DNA from: an uncultured Clostridia bacterium
GTDB lineage: Bacteria > Bacillota > Clostridia > Oscillospirales > CAG-272
Length of the DNA: 6,903 nucleotides
NCBI GenBank assembly: GCA_937934385.1
Contig: CALGZV010000401.1
Span: 1 to 6,903 of the forward strand
Direction of reading: 5' to 3'
Shown: positions 1-4,941 of the stretch, in pieces
Layout of the letters: every line of letters begins with the position of its first letter
Position numbering within the stretch: the stretch's first letter is position 1
Made by a program: the position numbers and the translations under genes
Notes under the pieces: generated by a model
What the model saw: the letters and a program-made list of their open reading frames with translations, nothing else
The model's database searches: none
What the model was told of the DNA's origin: nothing

Positions 1-444
1 GTTCAGAATTCCGGAGAAGATATTGATATAAATCTCAAGGGGACTATCCGTATTACTGAAAAGTACGGGATACAGAAGTCAATAAAAAGCATTCTGTTTA
101 TTGCTTCCGCCAGCGCGTCGACAGGAGCTGAATTTCCGGAGTATGTTGCAAGTAAGGGCGGTATGGTCGCATATATGAAAAGTACGGCGCTTCGTGTGGC
201 TCAGTACGGCGCAACAGCGAACAGCCTTTCTCCCGGAGGCGTAATAACTCCGCTGAATCAGCACATACTCGACGATCCGAAGCTCTGGCAAGCGGTCATG
301 AATGAAACGCTTTTGCCGAAATGGGCTTCTGTCGGGGAGATAGCCGAATGGGCGTATTTTATGACCGTAATTAACCGTTCGATGACTGCACAGGATCTTC
401 TTATTGATAACGGAGAGACTGCAAAATCGAATTTTATATGGTAA
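1..444 (+). CDS. Short-chain dehydrogenase/reductase (SDR), 3' part
   Basis: The last 147 residues of a classical SDR oxidoreductase; the start and the Rossmann NAD(P)-binding glycine motif lie before the window. Seen in the visible part: Asn11 in NLKG (the SDR tetrad asparagine), a serine-rich strand IASASAS holding the catalytic serine near residue 36, and YVASK with catalytic Tyr48 and Lys52. Next comes NSLSPGGVITPLN at about residues 79-91, the usual SDR segment after the active site that contacts the nicotinamide. The C-terminus (DLLIDNGETAKSNFIW) matches the 'DGG' tail of the family. The family reduces or oxidises alcohol/carbonyl groups with NAD(P)(H) in the cytoplasm. The substrate cannot be told from this fragment and nothing nearby indicates a pathway. 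The distance from the catalytic serine to the tyrosine (about 12) is slightly short but within the family range. A strong terminator follows 16 bp after the stop, so it ends its operon. Confidence 0.9.
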   Translation, partial: VQNSGEDIDINLKGTIRITEKYGIQKSIKSILFIASASASTGAEFPEYVASKGGMVAYMKSTALRVAQYGATANSLSPGGVITPLNQHILDDPKLWQAVMNETLLPKWASVGEIAEWAYFMTVINRSMTAQDLLIDNGETAKSNFIW

Positions 445-460
445 AGATATGATGATTCTT

Positions 461-501
461 CACGGCGATGTACGTTAAAGCGCGTACGCCGCCGTGTTTT
501 T
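461..501 (+). terminator. Intrinsic terminator of the SDR gene
   Basis: CACGGCG (461-467) pairs with CGCCGTG (490-496) and, after a two-base internal loop, GTACG (470-474) pairs with CGTAC (483-487). The loop is eight bases and a run of five T follows directly (497-501). It lies 16 bp after the SDR stop codon. Confidence 0.88.
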
Positions 502-529
502 GCGTAATACAACTAAAAGAAAGATGTTT

Positions 530-550
530 CCCGCCTCTATAGACGGCGGG
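530..550. other. Short GC-rich hairpin
   Basis: CCCGCC (530-535) pairs with GGCGGG (545-550), extended inward by TCTA/TAGA with a one-base bulge. The nearest T-run (561-566) is ten bases away, so it is not a typical terminator; it could be a second, weaker stop after the SDR terminator. Confidence 0.4.
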
Positions 551-693
551 TTCCGCTTACTTTTTTCCGTGAGAGTATAATCTCCCGCTGAAAACACTCG
601 ATGACAGGGCTTTGTCCTTTATTGAAATTATGATACTTAGCTTGTTTGAAGAATGCTTTTGGCATGCTTCTTCGCCATGGGAATCGGGTACGG

Positions 694-719
694 AAAAATG
701 AACCGAAGGTTGTTTTTTT
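694..719 (+). terminator. Weak possible terminator before the repeat array
   Basis: AACC (701-704), loop GAA, GGTT (708-711), then G and seven T (713-719); an upstream run of A can pair with the T-run. The GC core is only four pairs, so termination would be weak. It lies 15 bp before the -35 box at 734. From 551 to 693 there is otherwise only one imperfect hairpin (GAAG/CTTC with ATGC/GCAT, 648-670). Confidence 0.25.
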
Positions 720-733
720 ATGTCTTTTTTTGA

Positions 734-762
734 TTGACAGGGTAGTAATAAGATGCTATAAT
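734..762 (+). promoter_or_regulatory. Consensus extended -10 sigma-A promoter of the repeat array
   Basis: TTGACA (734-739), a spacer of exactly 17 bp, then TATAAT (757-762), with TG one base upstream of the -10 (754-755), giving the TGnTATAAT extended form. Every element matches consensus. The predicted transcript start is A769, two bases before the first hairpin of repeat unit 1. No convincing protein gene follows within 400 bp, so the product is either untranslated RNA or a long leader to the sigma gene. Confidence 0.8.
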
Positions 763-893
763 AACCTCACGGCATTAGCAAAAGTCTTGCAGAGCAAGGC
801 CTTTTGATGCCTGAGAGAACATTGAATGGCTAAATCACGGCTTCGCCGTCCCGCGCCTTGCGGTGCTGCTGCGTTTCACGCAGCGATTTATGA
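757..893 (+). repeat. Structured tandem repeat, unit 1
   Basis: First of two full copies, 137 bp from one TATAAT to the next. Hairpin 1: GGCAT (771-775) pairs with ATGCC (807-811), CAAAAG (779-784) with CTTTTG (801-806), and CTTGC (786-790) with GCAAG (794-798), 16 pairs with an AGA loop. A linker shared with unit 2 follows (ACATTGnATGGCTAAA, 819-834). The last part is closed by TAAATC/GATTTA (831-836, 885-890) and holds three hairpins: ACGGC/GCCGT (837-849), CCGC/GCGG (851-863) and GCTGCGT/ACGCAGC (868-884). The overall shape is cloverleaf-like, but it has none of the conserved tRNA bases. It could be a small RNA gene or a mobile or interspersed repeat; which strand matters is not settled. 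Confidence 0.75.
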
Positions 894-899
894 TATAAT
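891..899 (+). promoter_or_regulatory. Extended -10 box at the start of unit 2
   Basis: TGATATAAT is a perfect extended -10 (TGnTATAAT) at the same place in the repeat as the unit 1 box, with predicted start A906, again two bases before the hairpin. There is no recognisable -35 17-18 bp upstream, where the bases belong to the last hairpin of unit 1. Confidence 0.5.
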
Positions 900-1032
900 A
901 ACCTCACGGCGTTTCCAAAAGTCTTGTAAACCAAGCCGTTTGACGCCTGACAAAACATTGTATGGCTAAAAGCATAACAGAAATGCCGTTTTTCTGCAGC
1001 GAAGCTTCGTACCAAGGCTTATGCTTTTATGA
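894..1032 (+). repeat. Structured tandem repeat, unit 2
   Basis: Second copy, 139 bp from TATAAT to TATAAT. It starts with the same ATAACCTCACGGC block as unit 1. Hairpin 1: GGCGT (908-912) pairs with ACGCC (943-947), CAAA (916-919) with TTTG (939-942), and CTTG (923-926) with CAAG (932-935). Relative to unit 1 the A-T pair at the fourth position has become G-C on both sides, so pairing is kept. The linker ACATTGnATGGCTAAA is shared (955-970). The last part is closed by a perfect 11-bp stem, TAAAAGCATAA (967-977) with TTATGCTTTTA (1019-1029), enclosing CAGAAA/TTTCTG (978-996) and the palindrome CGAAGCTTCG (1000-1009). The sequence inside this domain is unlike unit 1 although the layout is the same. 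Confidence 0.75.
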
Positions 1033-1043
1033 TATAATAATTT
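1027..1043 (+). repeat. Truncated third repeat start with extended -10 box
   Basis: TTATGATATAATAA repeats the junction found before unit 2, with TGATATAAT at 1030-1038, then diverges into TTTCCGG and unrelated sequence. It marks the right end of the array. As a promoter it would start near 1045 and could feed the sigma gene at 1199, but no -35 is seen. Confidence 0.45.
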
Positions 1044-1111
1044 CCGGATAACATACTGATATAGCATTAAAGAGTAAACGCCCCGATTACAAACAAAAAA
1101 TTCAAATAAAA

Positions 1112-1174
1112 TTTTTTTTTTTGGTGTAGGCTTTAGCACAATTCAATCGTAATATACCCAGACGCCTAGGAGTC
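1112..1174 (+). promoter_or_regulatory. Leader of the sigma gene: T11 tract and near-palindrome
   Basis: The 150 bp before the sigma gene hold an uninterrupted run of 11 T (1112-1122) after an A-rich stretch, and a near-perfect palindrome GACGCCTAGGAGTC (1161-1174, only one of seven base pairs mismatched). The palindrome lies a few bases before the ribosome site (AAAGGAG, 1179-1185). No clear -35/-10 pair of either housekeeping or ECF type could be assigned. A role as operator or autoregulatory site is inference. Confidence 0.25.
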
Positions 1175-1198
1175 AGACAAAGGAGAAAAGACGGTATT

Positions 1199-1750
1199 AT
1201 GCTTTCACTCTATCTTTCTGCTGTAAATACAGACGAAGAAAAAGATAAAATAACATACATATACGAAAATTGTTATTCCTATATGGCATATAACGCAAGT
1301 AAATACCTGAAGAACAAACAGGATATTGAAGATATCGTACATGATTCAATAATCAAAATTATTAATCATCTTGAAATGGTAGACATAGACAATCCTGTAA
1401 AAGTAAAGGCCTTTTGCGGTATAGTTTGTAAAAACAAGGCTATTGATTTTCTGAGATTAAAGGAAAATCAAAAAATTTCTACTAACGAAGATGAAATGAT
1501 CAGATTCGTTGATTACGACAATCCGGAAGATATTGTAATTACAAAGGATACTTACAATACAGTAATGAATGCAATAAATTCCCTTAACGAAAAATACAGG
1601 GATGTTTGCATATTAAAATACGTAAACCAGTTAAAAGAACGCGAAATTGCAGAAATTCTCAACATTTCTCCTAAAAATGTAAACGTCAGAATTTTCAGAG
1701 GTAAGCAATTATTACGCGAAGCACTTAGAAAGGAAGGTATGCATGTATAG
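1199..1750 (+). CDS. ECF-type RNA polymerase sigma factor
   Basis: A 183-residue sigma-70 family protein of the short ECF class, with only regions 2 and 4. Region 2 covers about residues 18-92 and includes DIEDIVHDSIIKI (42-54), the helix that binds core polymerase and the -10 element, followed by a conserved AIDFLR segment (81-86). Region 4 covers about 119-175, with INSLNEKYRDVCILKYV and the helix-turn-helix EREIAEILNISPKNVNVRIFRGKQLL (147-172) for the -35. The linker between is short and acidic. The start has AAAGGAG 13 bp upstream, a rather long spacing, but no better in-frame start exists. The next gene overlaps its end by 8 bp, the usual arrangement for a sigma and its anti-sigma. It probably directs transcription of its own operon and envelope genes. 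The gene is AT-rich compared with trkA or hup in this window. Confidence 0.93.
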   Translation: MLSLYLSAVNTDEEKDKITYIYENCYSYMAYNASKYLKNKQDIEDIVHDSIIKIINHLEMVDIDNPVKVKAFCGIVCKNKAIDFLRLKENQKISTNEDEMIRFVDYDNPEDIVITKDTYNTVMNAINSLNEKYRDVCILKYVNQLKEREIAEILNISPKNVNVRIFRGKQLLREALRKEGMHV

Positions 1751-2468
1751 CCCCGATCATATCAATGATGACATCTTTGATAGTATACTTACGTCAGCAT
1801 TTAACGATTATATAAATAAGCAGATAGAAAACGAACCGACAGACGATGAGCTTGCAGAAAAATATCCGATACCTAAAAATGGATTAAAACGGATACTTAA
1901 AGCCATAAAAGAGCAAAAGTACCATCGTCCTATGTACATTGTATATCTTCAGCGCGTGGCAGTTACCGTCCTTATACTTGCAGCAACTGTGTTCAGTCTC
2001 CTGATGTCCAACAGCAAAATACGCGCCGCAGTAGCCGACGTTATTATAGAATGGTATAACACACATATAAAAATTGAATTTACAAGCGATCCGTCAGATG
2101 ACACCGAAACAACTCCAATCAGTGAATATTCTCTGCAGATCGGATATATTCCTGAAGGGTTTGAATTAGTTGATACAATTGATTATGAAAATCATTTTAA
2201 ATCATATACATATACGATGAATGATCAATACATACAGATAGAATTTAATAAAACAAACTTTTCAAATTATTTGTTAGATTCAGAAATATATAAATTTGAT
2301 AGCTTAGTTATAAATGAACTATCCGGATATATTTTCTCAGATAACAATGATACAATAACATATACAAGCATTATTTGGGGAAATGAATTATTTACTATAA
2401 CACTCGATACACCTCTAGATTCCCAAGAATCAATAAAAATAGCTCAAAATATTAAAATAAGTAAATGA
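1743..2468 (+). CDS. Single-pass membrane protein with DUF4367-like domain, probable anti-sigma factor
   Basis: A 241-residue protein whose start overlaps the sigma gene by 8 bp; AAAGGAAGG (1729-1737) is its ribosome site, 5 bp from the ATG. Three parts are visible: a cytoplasmic N-terminus of about 65 residues, acidic then basic, placed to bind the sigma factor; one membrane helix at about 71-89 (VAVTVLILAATVFSLLM); and an outer domain from about 130 on. The helix is followed by RAAVADVIIEWYNTHIKIEF, typical of clostridial DUF4367 proteins. The outer domain opens with SLQIGYIPEGFELVD and ends with a WGNELFTITLD strand and IKIAQNIK, both hallmarks of DUF4367. No zinc-binding HxxxCxxC motif is present, so it is not a ZAS-type anti-sigma. 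The family link comes from recognised motifs; the anti-sigma role is inferred from gene order and topology. The ligand is unknown. Confidence 0.82.
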   Translation: MYSPDHINDDIFDSILTSAFNDYINKQIENEPTDDELAEKYPIPKNGLKRILKAIKEQKYHRPMYIVYLQRVAVTVLILAATVFSLLMSNSKIRAAVADVIIEWYNTHIKIEFTSDPSDDTETTPISEYSLQIGYIPEGFELVDTIDYENHFKSYTYTMNDQYIQIEFNKTNFSNYLLDSEIYKFDSLVINELSGYIFSDNNDTITYTSIIWGNELFTITLDTPLDSQESIKIAQNIKISK

Positions 2469-2471
2469 TAA

Positions 2472-2522
2472 AAAAATATAAAAAGATGTAGTAAAATATC
2501 ATTAATAATCGTTTATATTTTT
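2472..2522. other. AT-only inverted repeat between the anti-sigma and exported-protein genes
   Basis: AAAAATATAAA (2472-2482) is a perfect 11-bp inverted match to TTTATATTTTT (2512-2522). Pure AT pairing gives a weak stem; it could act as a leaky terminator or mRNA end that lowers expression of the downstream gene. In DNA this AT-rich, chance is a real alternative. Confidence 0.3.
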
Positions 2523-2569
2523 CATCTTGGAATTATAAAATAAAAAATATAAAAAATGGGTAAAATTTT

Positions 2570-3025
2570 ATGTCTAATATTAAATCAAAATTCATTGCTA
2601 TAGTTCTTAGTATTGCAACATTGTCTTCAATTGCTGTTCTCCCTTTTTACGCAATAGATAATATTGAATCAAATAGCAATACAGAAATCGTTCTTAATGA
2701 ATCTGGAATTACTCCATATTGGGATAACGCACGTATGGTTACACTCACATTTGATCGTGCAAACTCCAATTTTCTTGTAAAACTAACCATTACAGGACGT
2801 GAGGGAACAACATACAAAAACGGAACTATATCTATTACATGCTTAACGCTTCCCTTAGCTCCTATACTTTTTACAGGACTGTCGGGATCAAGTAGTTTGT
2901 TTTCATTCGTAGACAATTCAAAGCCCGCTACAGTGTCAGGTACATACAGAGTTTCTTTCTCGATTGACGCTGTCAGAAACGGAGTTACTGAAAAAATATC
3001 CGATTATAAAGATCTGACATTCTGA
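2570..3025 (+). CDS. Small exported protein of unknown function
   Basis: A 151-residue protein with a clear Sec signal peptide: lysines at 5 and 7, a hydrophobic core at about 8-26 (FIAIVLSIATLSSIAVLPF) and a likely cleavage site after FYA (residue 28). The mature part, about 123 residues, has alternating hydrophobic strands (MVTLTF, FLVKLTI, GTISITC, TYRVSFSIDA) and ends in KDLTF, which suggests a small beta-sandwich. A segment ITPYWDNA starts the folded part. It recalls short exported Clostridia proteins that begin 'I-x-P-x-W' after the signal, but I cannot name the family with certainty. It has one cysteine (Cys91) and no lipobox or sortase motif. It lies 101 bp after the anti-sigma gene on the same strand, so it may belong to the same regulon. 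Its ribosome site is weak (ATGGG). It could be the stimulus, a target, or simply a neighbour. Confidence 0.75.
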   Translation: MSNIKSKFIAIVLSIATLSSIAVLPFYAIDNIESNSNTEIVLNESGITPYWDNARMVTLTFDRANSNFLVKLTITGREGTTYKNGTISITCLTLPLAPILFTGLSGSSSLFSFVDNSKPATVSGTYRVSFSIDAVRNGVTEKISDYKDLTF

Positions 3026-3231
3026 TAATCTCTCACTTAATTTTTTTATAAAGCTTACTTTCGATGCGGACAAGCATTTTACAGCACCGTACAACATTAA
3101 CTTATTTGTAAATAGAGAAGATCGTGTTAAATTTTATATTACTTTTTAATAAACTGACATTCTTATTTGCAACATAGTTTTTACTCATTAGCACGTATTT
3201 TCTATTTAAATAAATTGCATTTTGCAATCAT
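3026..3231 (+). other. Long 3' region with a start-less open frame
   Basis: The 206 bp between the exported-protein stop and the terminator hold no gene with a start. One frame is open for 43 codons (3018-3146, TAA at 3147-3149) and its translation from about 3051 looks protein-like (KLTFDADKHFTAPYNINLF), but it has neither start codon nor ribosome site. A 5-bp hairpin ATTGC/GCAAT (3214-3228) precedes the terminator. Confidence 0.3.
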
Positions 3232-3261
3232 AAAAGAGCCCCGTAAAAACGGGGCTTTTTT
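3232..3261 (+). terminator. Strong intrinsic terminator
   Basis: AGCCCCGT (3237-3244), loop AAAA, ACGGGGCT (3249-3256), then T to 3261. A-rich bases upstream (3232-3235) pair with the T-run and make it usable from both directions. It most likely ends transcripts of the sigma / DUF4367 / exported-protein cluster, about 210 bp after the last stop. Confidence 0.9.
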
Positions 3262-3704
3262 ATTATAGGAATTTTTTTACTTTTTTTCAAATAATTTCAA
3301 CTTTTTTCGATTTTTTTGTAATAAATTCGACTACTTATGCGTTTATGTATAACAATACAGAGCAGCTTATTTAGTAATAAGAAATAAATAAAAATTCTTA
3401 TAACATTTTCAGCCGTTTTTGTACACTTCATTAACTCGATTGATATGAAACAATCTAAGAACTGTAATCCATTGAGGTATGGCATAATAGTGAAAATTTA
3501 TGCTATTTTCATAATATTACAGTGATGACCGACGCATGCAGTATATTAAAAAAAGTATATCTTTAAAACCCAGACATGCCGTTTAGGAATAAAACGAATA
3601 CGGTTTAAAAAATACTTCCCTTTTTAATTAAATATCGCAGTTTATAGGTTCTGAATCCGAAAAAGTAATATCTTTATTATGTTCTTTTTACAATAAGTAC
3701 TTTT
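3262..3704. other. AT-rich intergenic DNA without a supportable gene
   Basis: No reading frame here has a credible start with a ribosome site. Two things stand out weakly: TTGATA (3440-3445), 17 bp, TGTAAT (3463-3468), a possible promoter, and two mutually exclusive hairpins at 3482-3511 (GCATAA/TTATGC against TGAAAAT/ATTTTCA). Both may be chance in such AT-rich sequence. Confidence 0.4.
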
Positions 3705-3782
3705 CGTAAATCGGCGCCTGCTCGGCTCTTCTGTATTCCGGAAATGTCAGGAGGTGAAGCAAGACGCATCTCATGGTTTACG
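3705..3782. repeat. GC-rich block bounded by an inverted repeat, possible small element
   Basis: CGTAAATC (3705-3712) pairs with GGTTTACG (3775-3782), with one G-T wobble. The 65 bases from 3712 to 3776 are 37 G or C, about 57 percent by count, while flanking DNA on both sides is strongly AT-rich. Inside are GGCGCC, TTCCGGAA and AGGAGGTGA. The sharp borders suggest an inserted element or a structured RNA, perhaps the leader of the gene at 3840. No target-site duplication is visible and no second copy lies in this window. Confidence 0.4.
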
Positions 3783-3839
3783 CTCTTTATTTTGTTCTTG
3801 TCAATAAATATAACAAAATTAAAAAAGAGGTAATTAGCC

Positions 3840-4115
3840 ATGAACAAAATGGACGAAAACAAATTTAAAGAATTTTTACACGATCATATTCTTCAGACAG
3901 TATGTGAAGAAAAGCTGACTATAGAAGCGGTTTCGCAAAAACTCAAAATTGAGCCGAGGACGTTCAATTACATGAAATCAGGTGAAACAATGTTCAACTC
4001 TGCAACTTTGCTTCTTTATCTTGGAGTTTTCTGCGACGAAGAAGATAAGCTGCATAAATTTCTTGAAAAAGTAAAAGAAATTATTGATGAAATTTCAAAA
4101 TCAGATGATGAATAA
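3840..4115 (+). CDS. Small helix-turn-helix protein (Cro/C1-like)
   Basis: A 91-residue acidic protein. LTIEAVSQKLKIEPRTFNYMKSGE (residues 26-49) fits a helix-turn-helix: a short helix, a turn after 'LKI', and a recognition helix, followed by MFNSATLLLYLGVF, which resembles the 's-x-x-T-l-x-x-l' helix of Cro/C1 (XRE) proteins. The C-terminal third (residues 68-91) is a charged helix, EDKLHKFLEKVKEIIDEI, likely for dimer formation. The start is supported by AGAGG (3826-3830), 9 bp upstream. It stands alone between long non-coding stretches, and no clear terminator follows. Target genes cannot be told, although a small regulator may control its own promoter. It could alternatively be a non-DNA-binding relative, because the usual Q at the start of the first HTH helix region is not obvious. 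Confidence 0.7.
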   Translation: MNKMDENKFKEFLHDHILQTVCEEKLTIEAVSQKLKIEPRTFNYMKSGETMFNSATLLLYLGVFCDEEDKLHKFLEKVKEIIDEISKSDDE

Positions 4116-4261
4116 ACTCTGATCGGACATCATACAAATACATATCATTCGAAAAAAATAATTTTTGTTGTTAAACACGTCTAAAAATACTTTTTGTCGG
4201 CAAAGCTATGCATGATAAGTAATTTTTATAGCCTAATTTCGCCATATATTACAAATTTGTA

Positions 4262-4290
4262 TTGACAAATCACTCATTGTAGCTTATAAT
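4262..4290 (+). promoter_or_regulatory. Consensus sigma-A promoter of hup
   Basis: TTGACA (4262-4267), 17 bp, TATAAT (4285-4290), both perfect. Predicted start is A4297 or G4298, giving a leader of about 78 nt that contains a small hairpin CGCG/CGCG (4305-4317) and a wider ATACC/GGTAT pairing (4301-4305, 4335-4339). The high promoter strength fits an abundant nucleoid protein. The sequence before it (4116-4261) holds nothing else recognisable. Confidence 0.88.
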
Positions 4291-4375
4291 ACAATAAGTG
4301 ATACCGCGTTTAACGCGAAAATTATACAGAAAAAGGTATAGCTTAAAAAATAACCTAAAAGAAAGGATAACAATT

Positions 4376-4651
4376 ATGAACAAAACAGAACTTATTAATG
4401 CAGTTGCAGAAACAGCGCAGCTCAGCAAAAAAGATGCTGCAAACGCTGTAGCGGCAGTTTTTGATTCTATCACCGACGCTATGGTAAAGGGCGATAAGGT
4501 TCAGCTTATCGGTTTCGGAACCTTTGAAACCCGCGACCGCGGAGAAAGAACCGGAAAGAATCCCCGCACAGGCGAGGAAGTAAAAATTGCAGCATGCAAA
4601 AATCCCGCTTTTAAAGCCGGAAAAGCTCTTAAAGACGCTGTAAATAAGTAA
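4376..4651 (+). CDS. hup: HU family DNA-binding protein
   Basis: A 91-residue histone-like HU protein, the typical length, complete. The N-terminal helices ([29 protein letters not shown]) form the dimer core. [18 protein letters not shown] (from residue 45) leads into the beta arm [10 protein letters not shown], whose proline at the NPRTG tip inserts into the DNA minor groove. The end [15 protein letters not shown] is characteristic. HU binds and bends DNA without sequence specificity, compacts the nucleoid and helps replication, repair and transcription. The ATG at 4376 has AAAGGA (4362-4367) 8 bp upstream; an in-frame ATG at 4298 would add 26 basic residues not found in HU and lies at the transcript start, so it is rejected. 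The gene is its own unit between a consensus promoter and a strong terminator. Confidence 0.97.
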   Translation: MNKTELINAVAETAQLSKKDAANAVAAVFDSITDAMVKGDKVQLIGFGTFETRDRGERTGKNPRTGEEVKIAACKNPAFKAGKALKDAVNK

Positions 4652-4658
4652 TTTATTA

Positions 4659-4697
4659 TCCGCCGGAGAAAACGTTCTCCGGCGGATTTATTTCTTT
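4659..4697 (+). terminator. Intrinsic terminator of hup
   Basis: A perfect 12-bp stem, TCCGCCGGAGAA (4659-4670) with TTCTCCGGCGGA (4675-4686), loop AACG, followed by a T-rich tail (4687-4697). It starts 7 bp after the hup stop. Confidence 0.95.
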
Positions 4698-4912
4698 CAC
4701 AAATATTCTGAATCAAAATTACCCCGGATAAGATATGCAATATCATTTCTCATACAGCACCGATAACAATATTAAAGAAATTCGTATTATATATAAGATA
4801 ATATCTGTTTTTTGACATTTCATCCTGCAATAACAGAAGCAGTCATATTGCTGATATCTGCAGCTTATATAATACTTGCCGTACAAAGAGACCGTTTTTT
4901 AAATAATACCTA
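4698..4912. other. AT-rich spacer between hup and the trk operon
   Basis: No gene. A TTGACA (4812-4817) and a TATAAT (4868-4873) occur but are too far apart to form one promoter. GCAATA (4827-4832) and TATTGC (4846-4851) can form a small hairpin. Confidence 0.5.
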
Positions 4913-4941
4913 TTGAAAAAAAGTTCAAACTGTGATACACT
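4913..4941 (+). promoter_or_regulatory. Probable promoter of the trkA-trkH operon
   Basis: TTGAAA (4913-4918), 17 bp, TACACT (4936-4941), with TG at 4933-4934 giving an extended -10. Predicted start is near 4948, leaving a leader of about 89 nt. The leader holds a tight hairpin GCCGC/GCGGC (4999-5011) just before the ribosome site. The c-di-AMP riboswitch found upstream of many Firmicutes potassium genes is not recognisable and the leader is short for it. Confidence 0.7.

Noticed and set aside
831..890. Cloverleaf fold of unit 1 as a tRNA
   Set aside because: No GTTC-type T loop, no D-loop GG, no CCA-proximal 7-bp acceptor stem and no plausible anticodon loop; the arm sizes do not fit.
830..1015. 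61-codon minus-strand frame across the repeat units
   Set aside because: It lies wholly inside the structured tandem repeat, lacks a convincing ribosome site and is explained by the palindromic GC-rich sequence.
757..1040. CRISPR array
   Set aside because: Only two full units of ~138 bp with internal hairpins; there are no 25-40 bp repeats with regular spacers and no cas genes.
1126..1151. SigW-like ECF promoter before the sigma gene (CGTA at 1148-1151)
   Set aside because: No AAC-type -35 motif at the correct distance.
3744..3833. 29-residue hydrophobic peptide (WFTLFILFLS core, KLKKR tail) resembling a type I toxin or leader peptide
   Set aside because: No ribosome site precedes its ATG; the good Shine-Dalgarno sequence lies inside it and its end covers the ribosome site of the 3840 gene.
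4298..4375. Upstream in-frame ATG extending HU by 26 residues
   Set aside because: It is at the predicted transcript start, has no ribosome site and adds basic residues absent from HU proteins.
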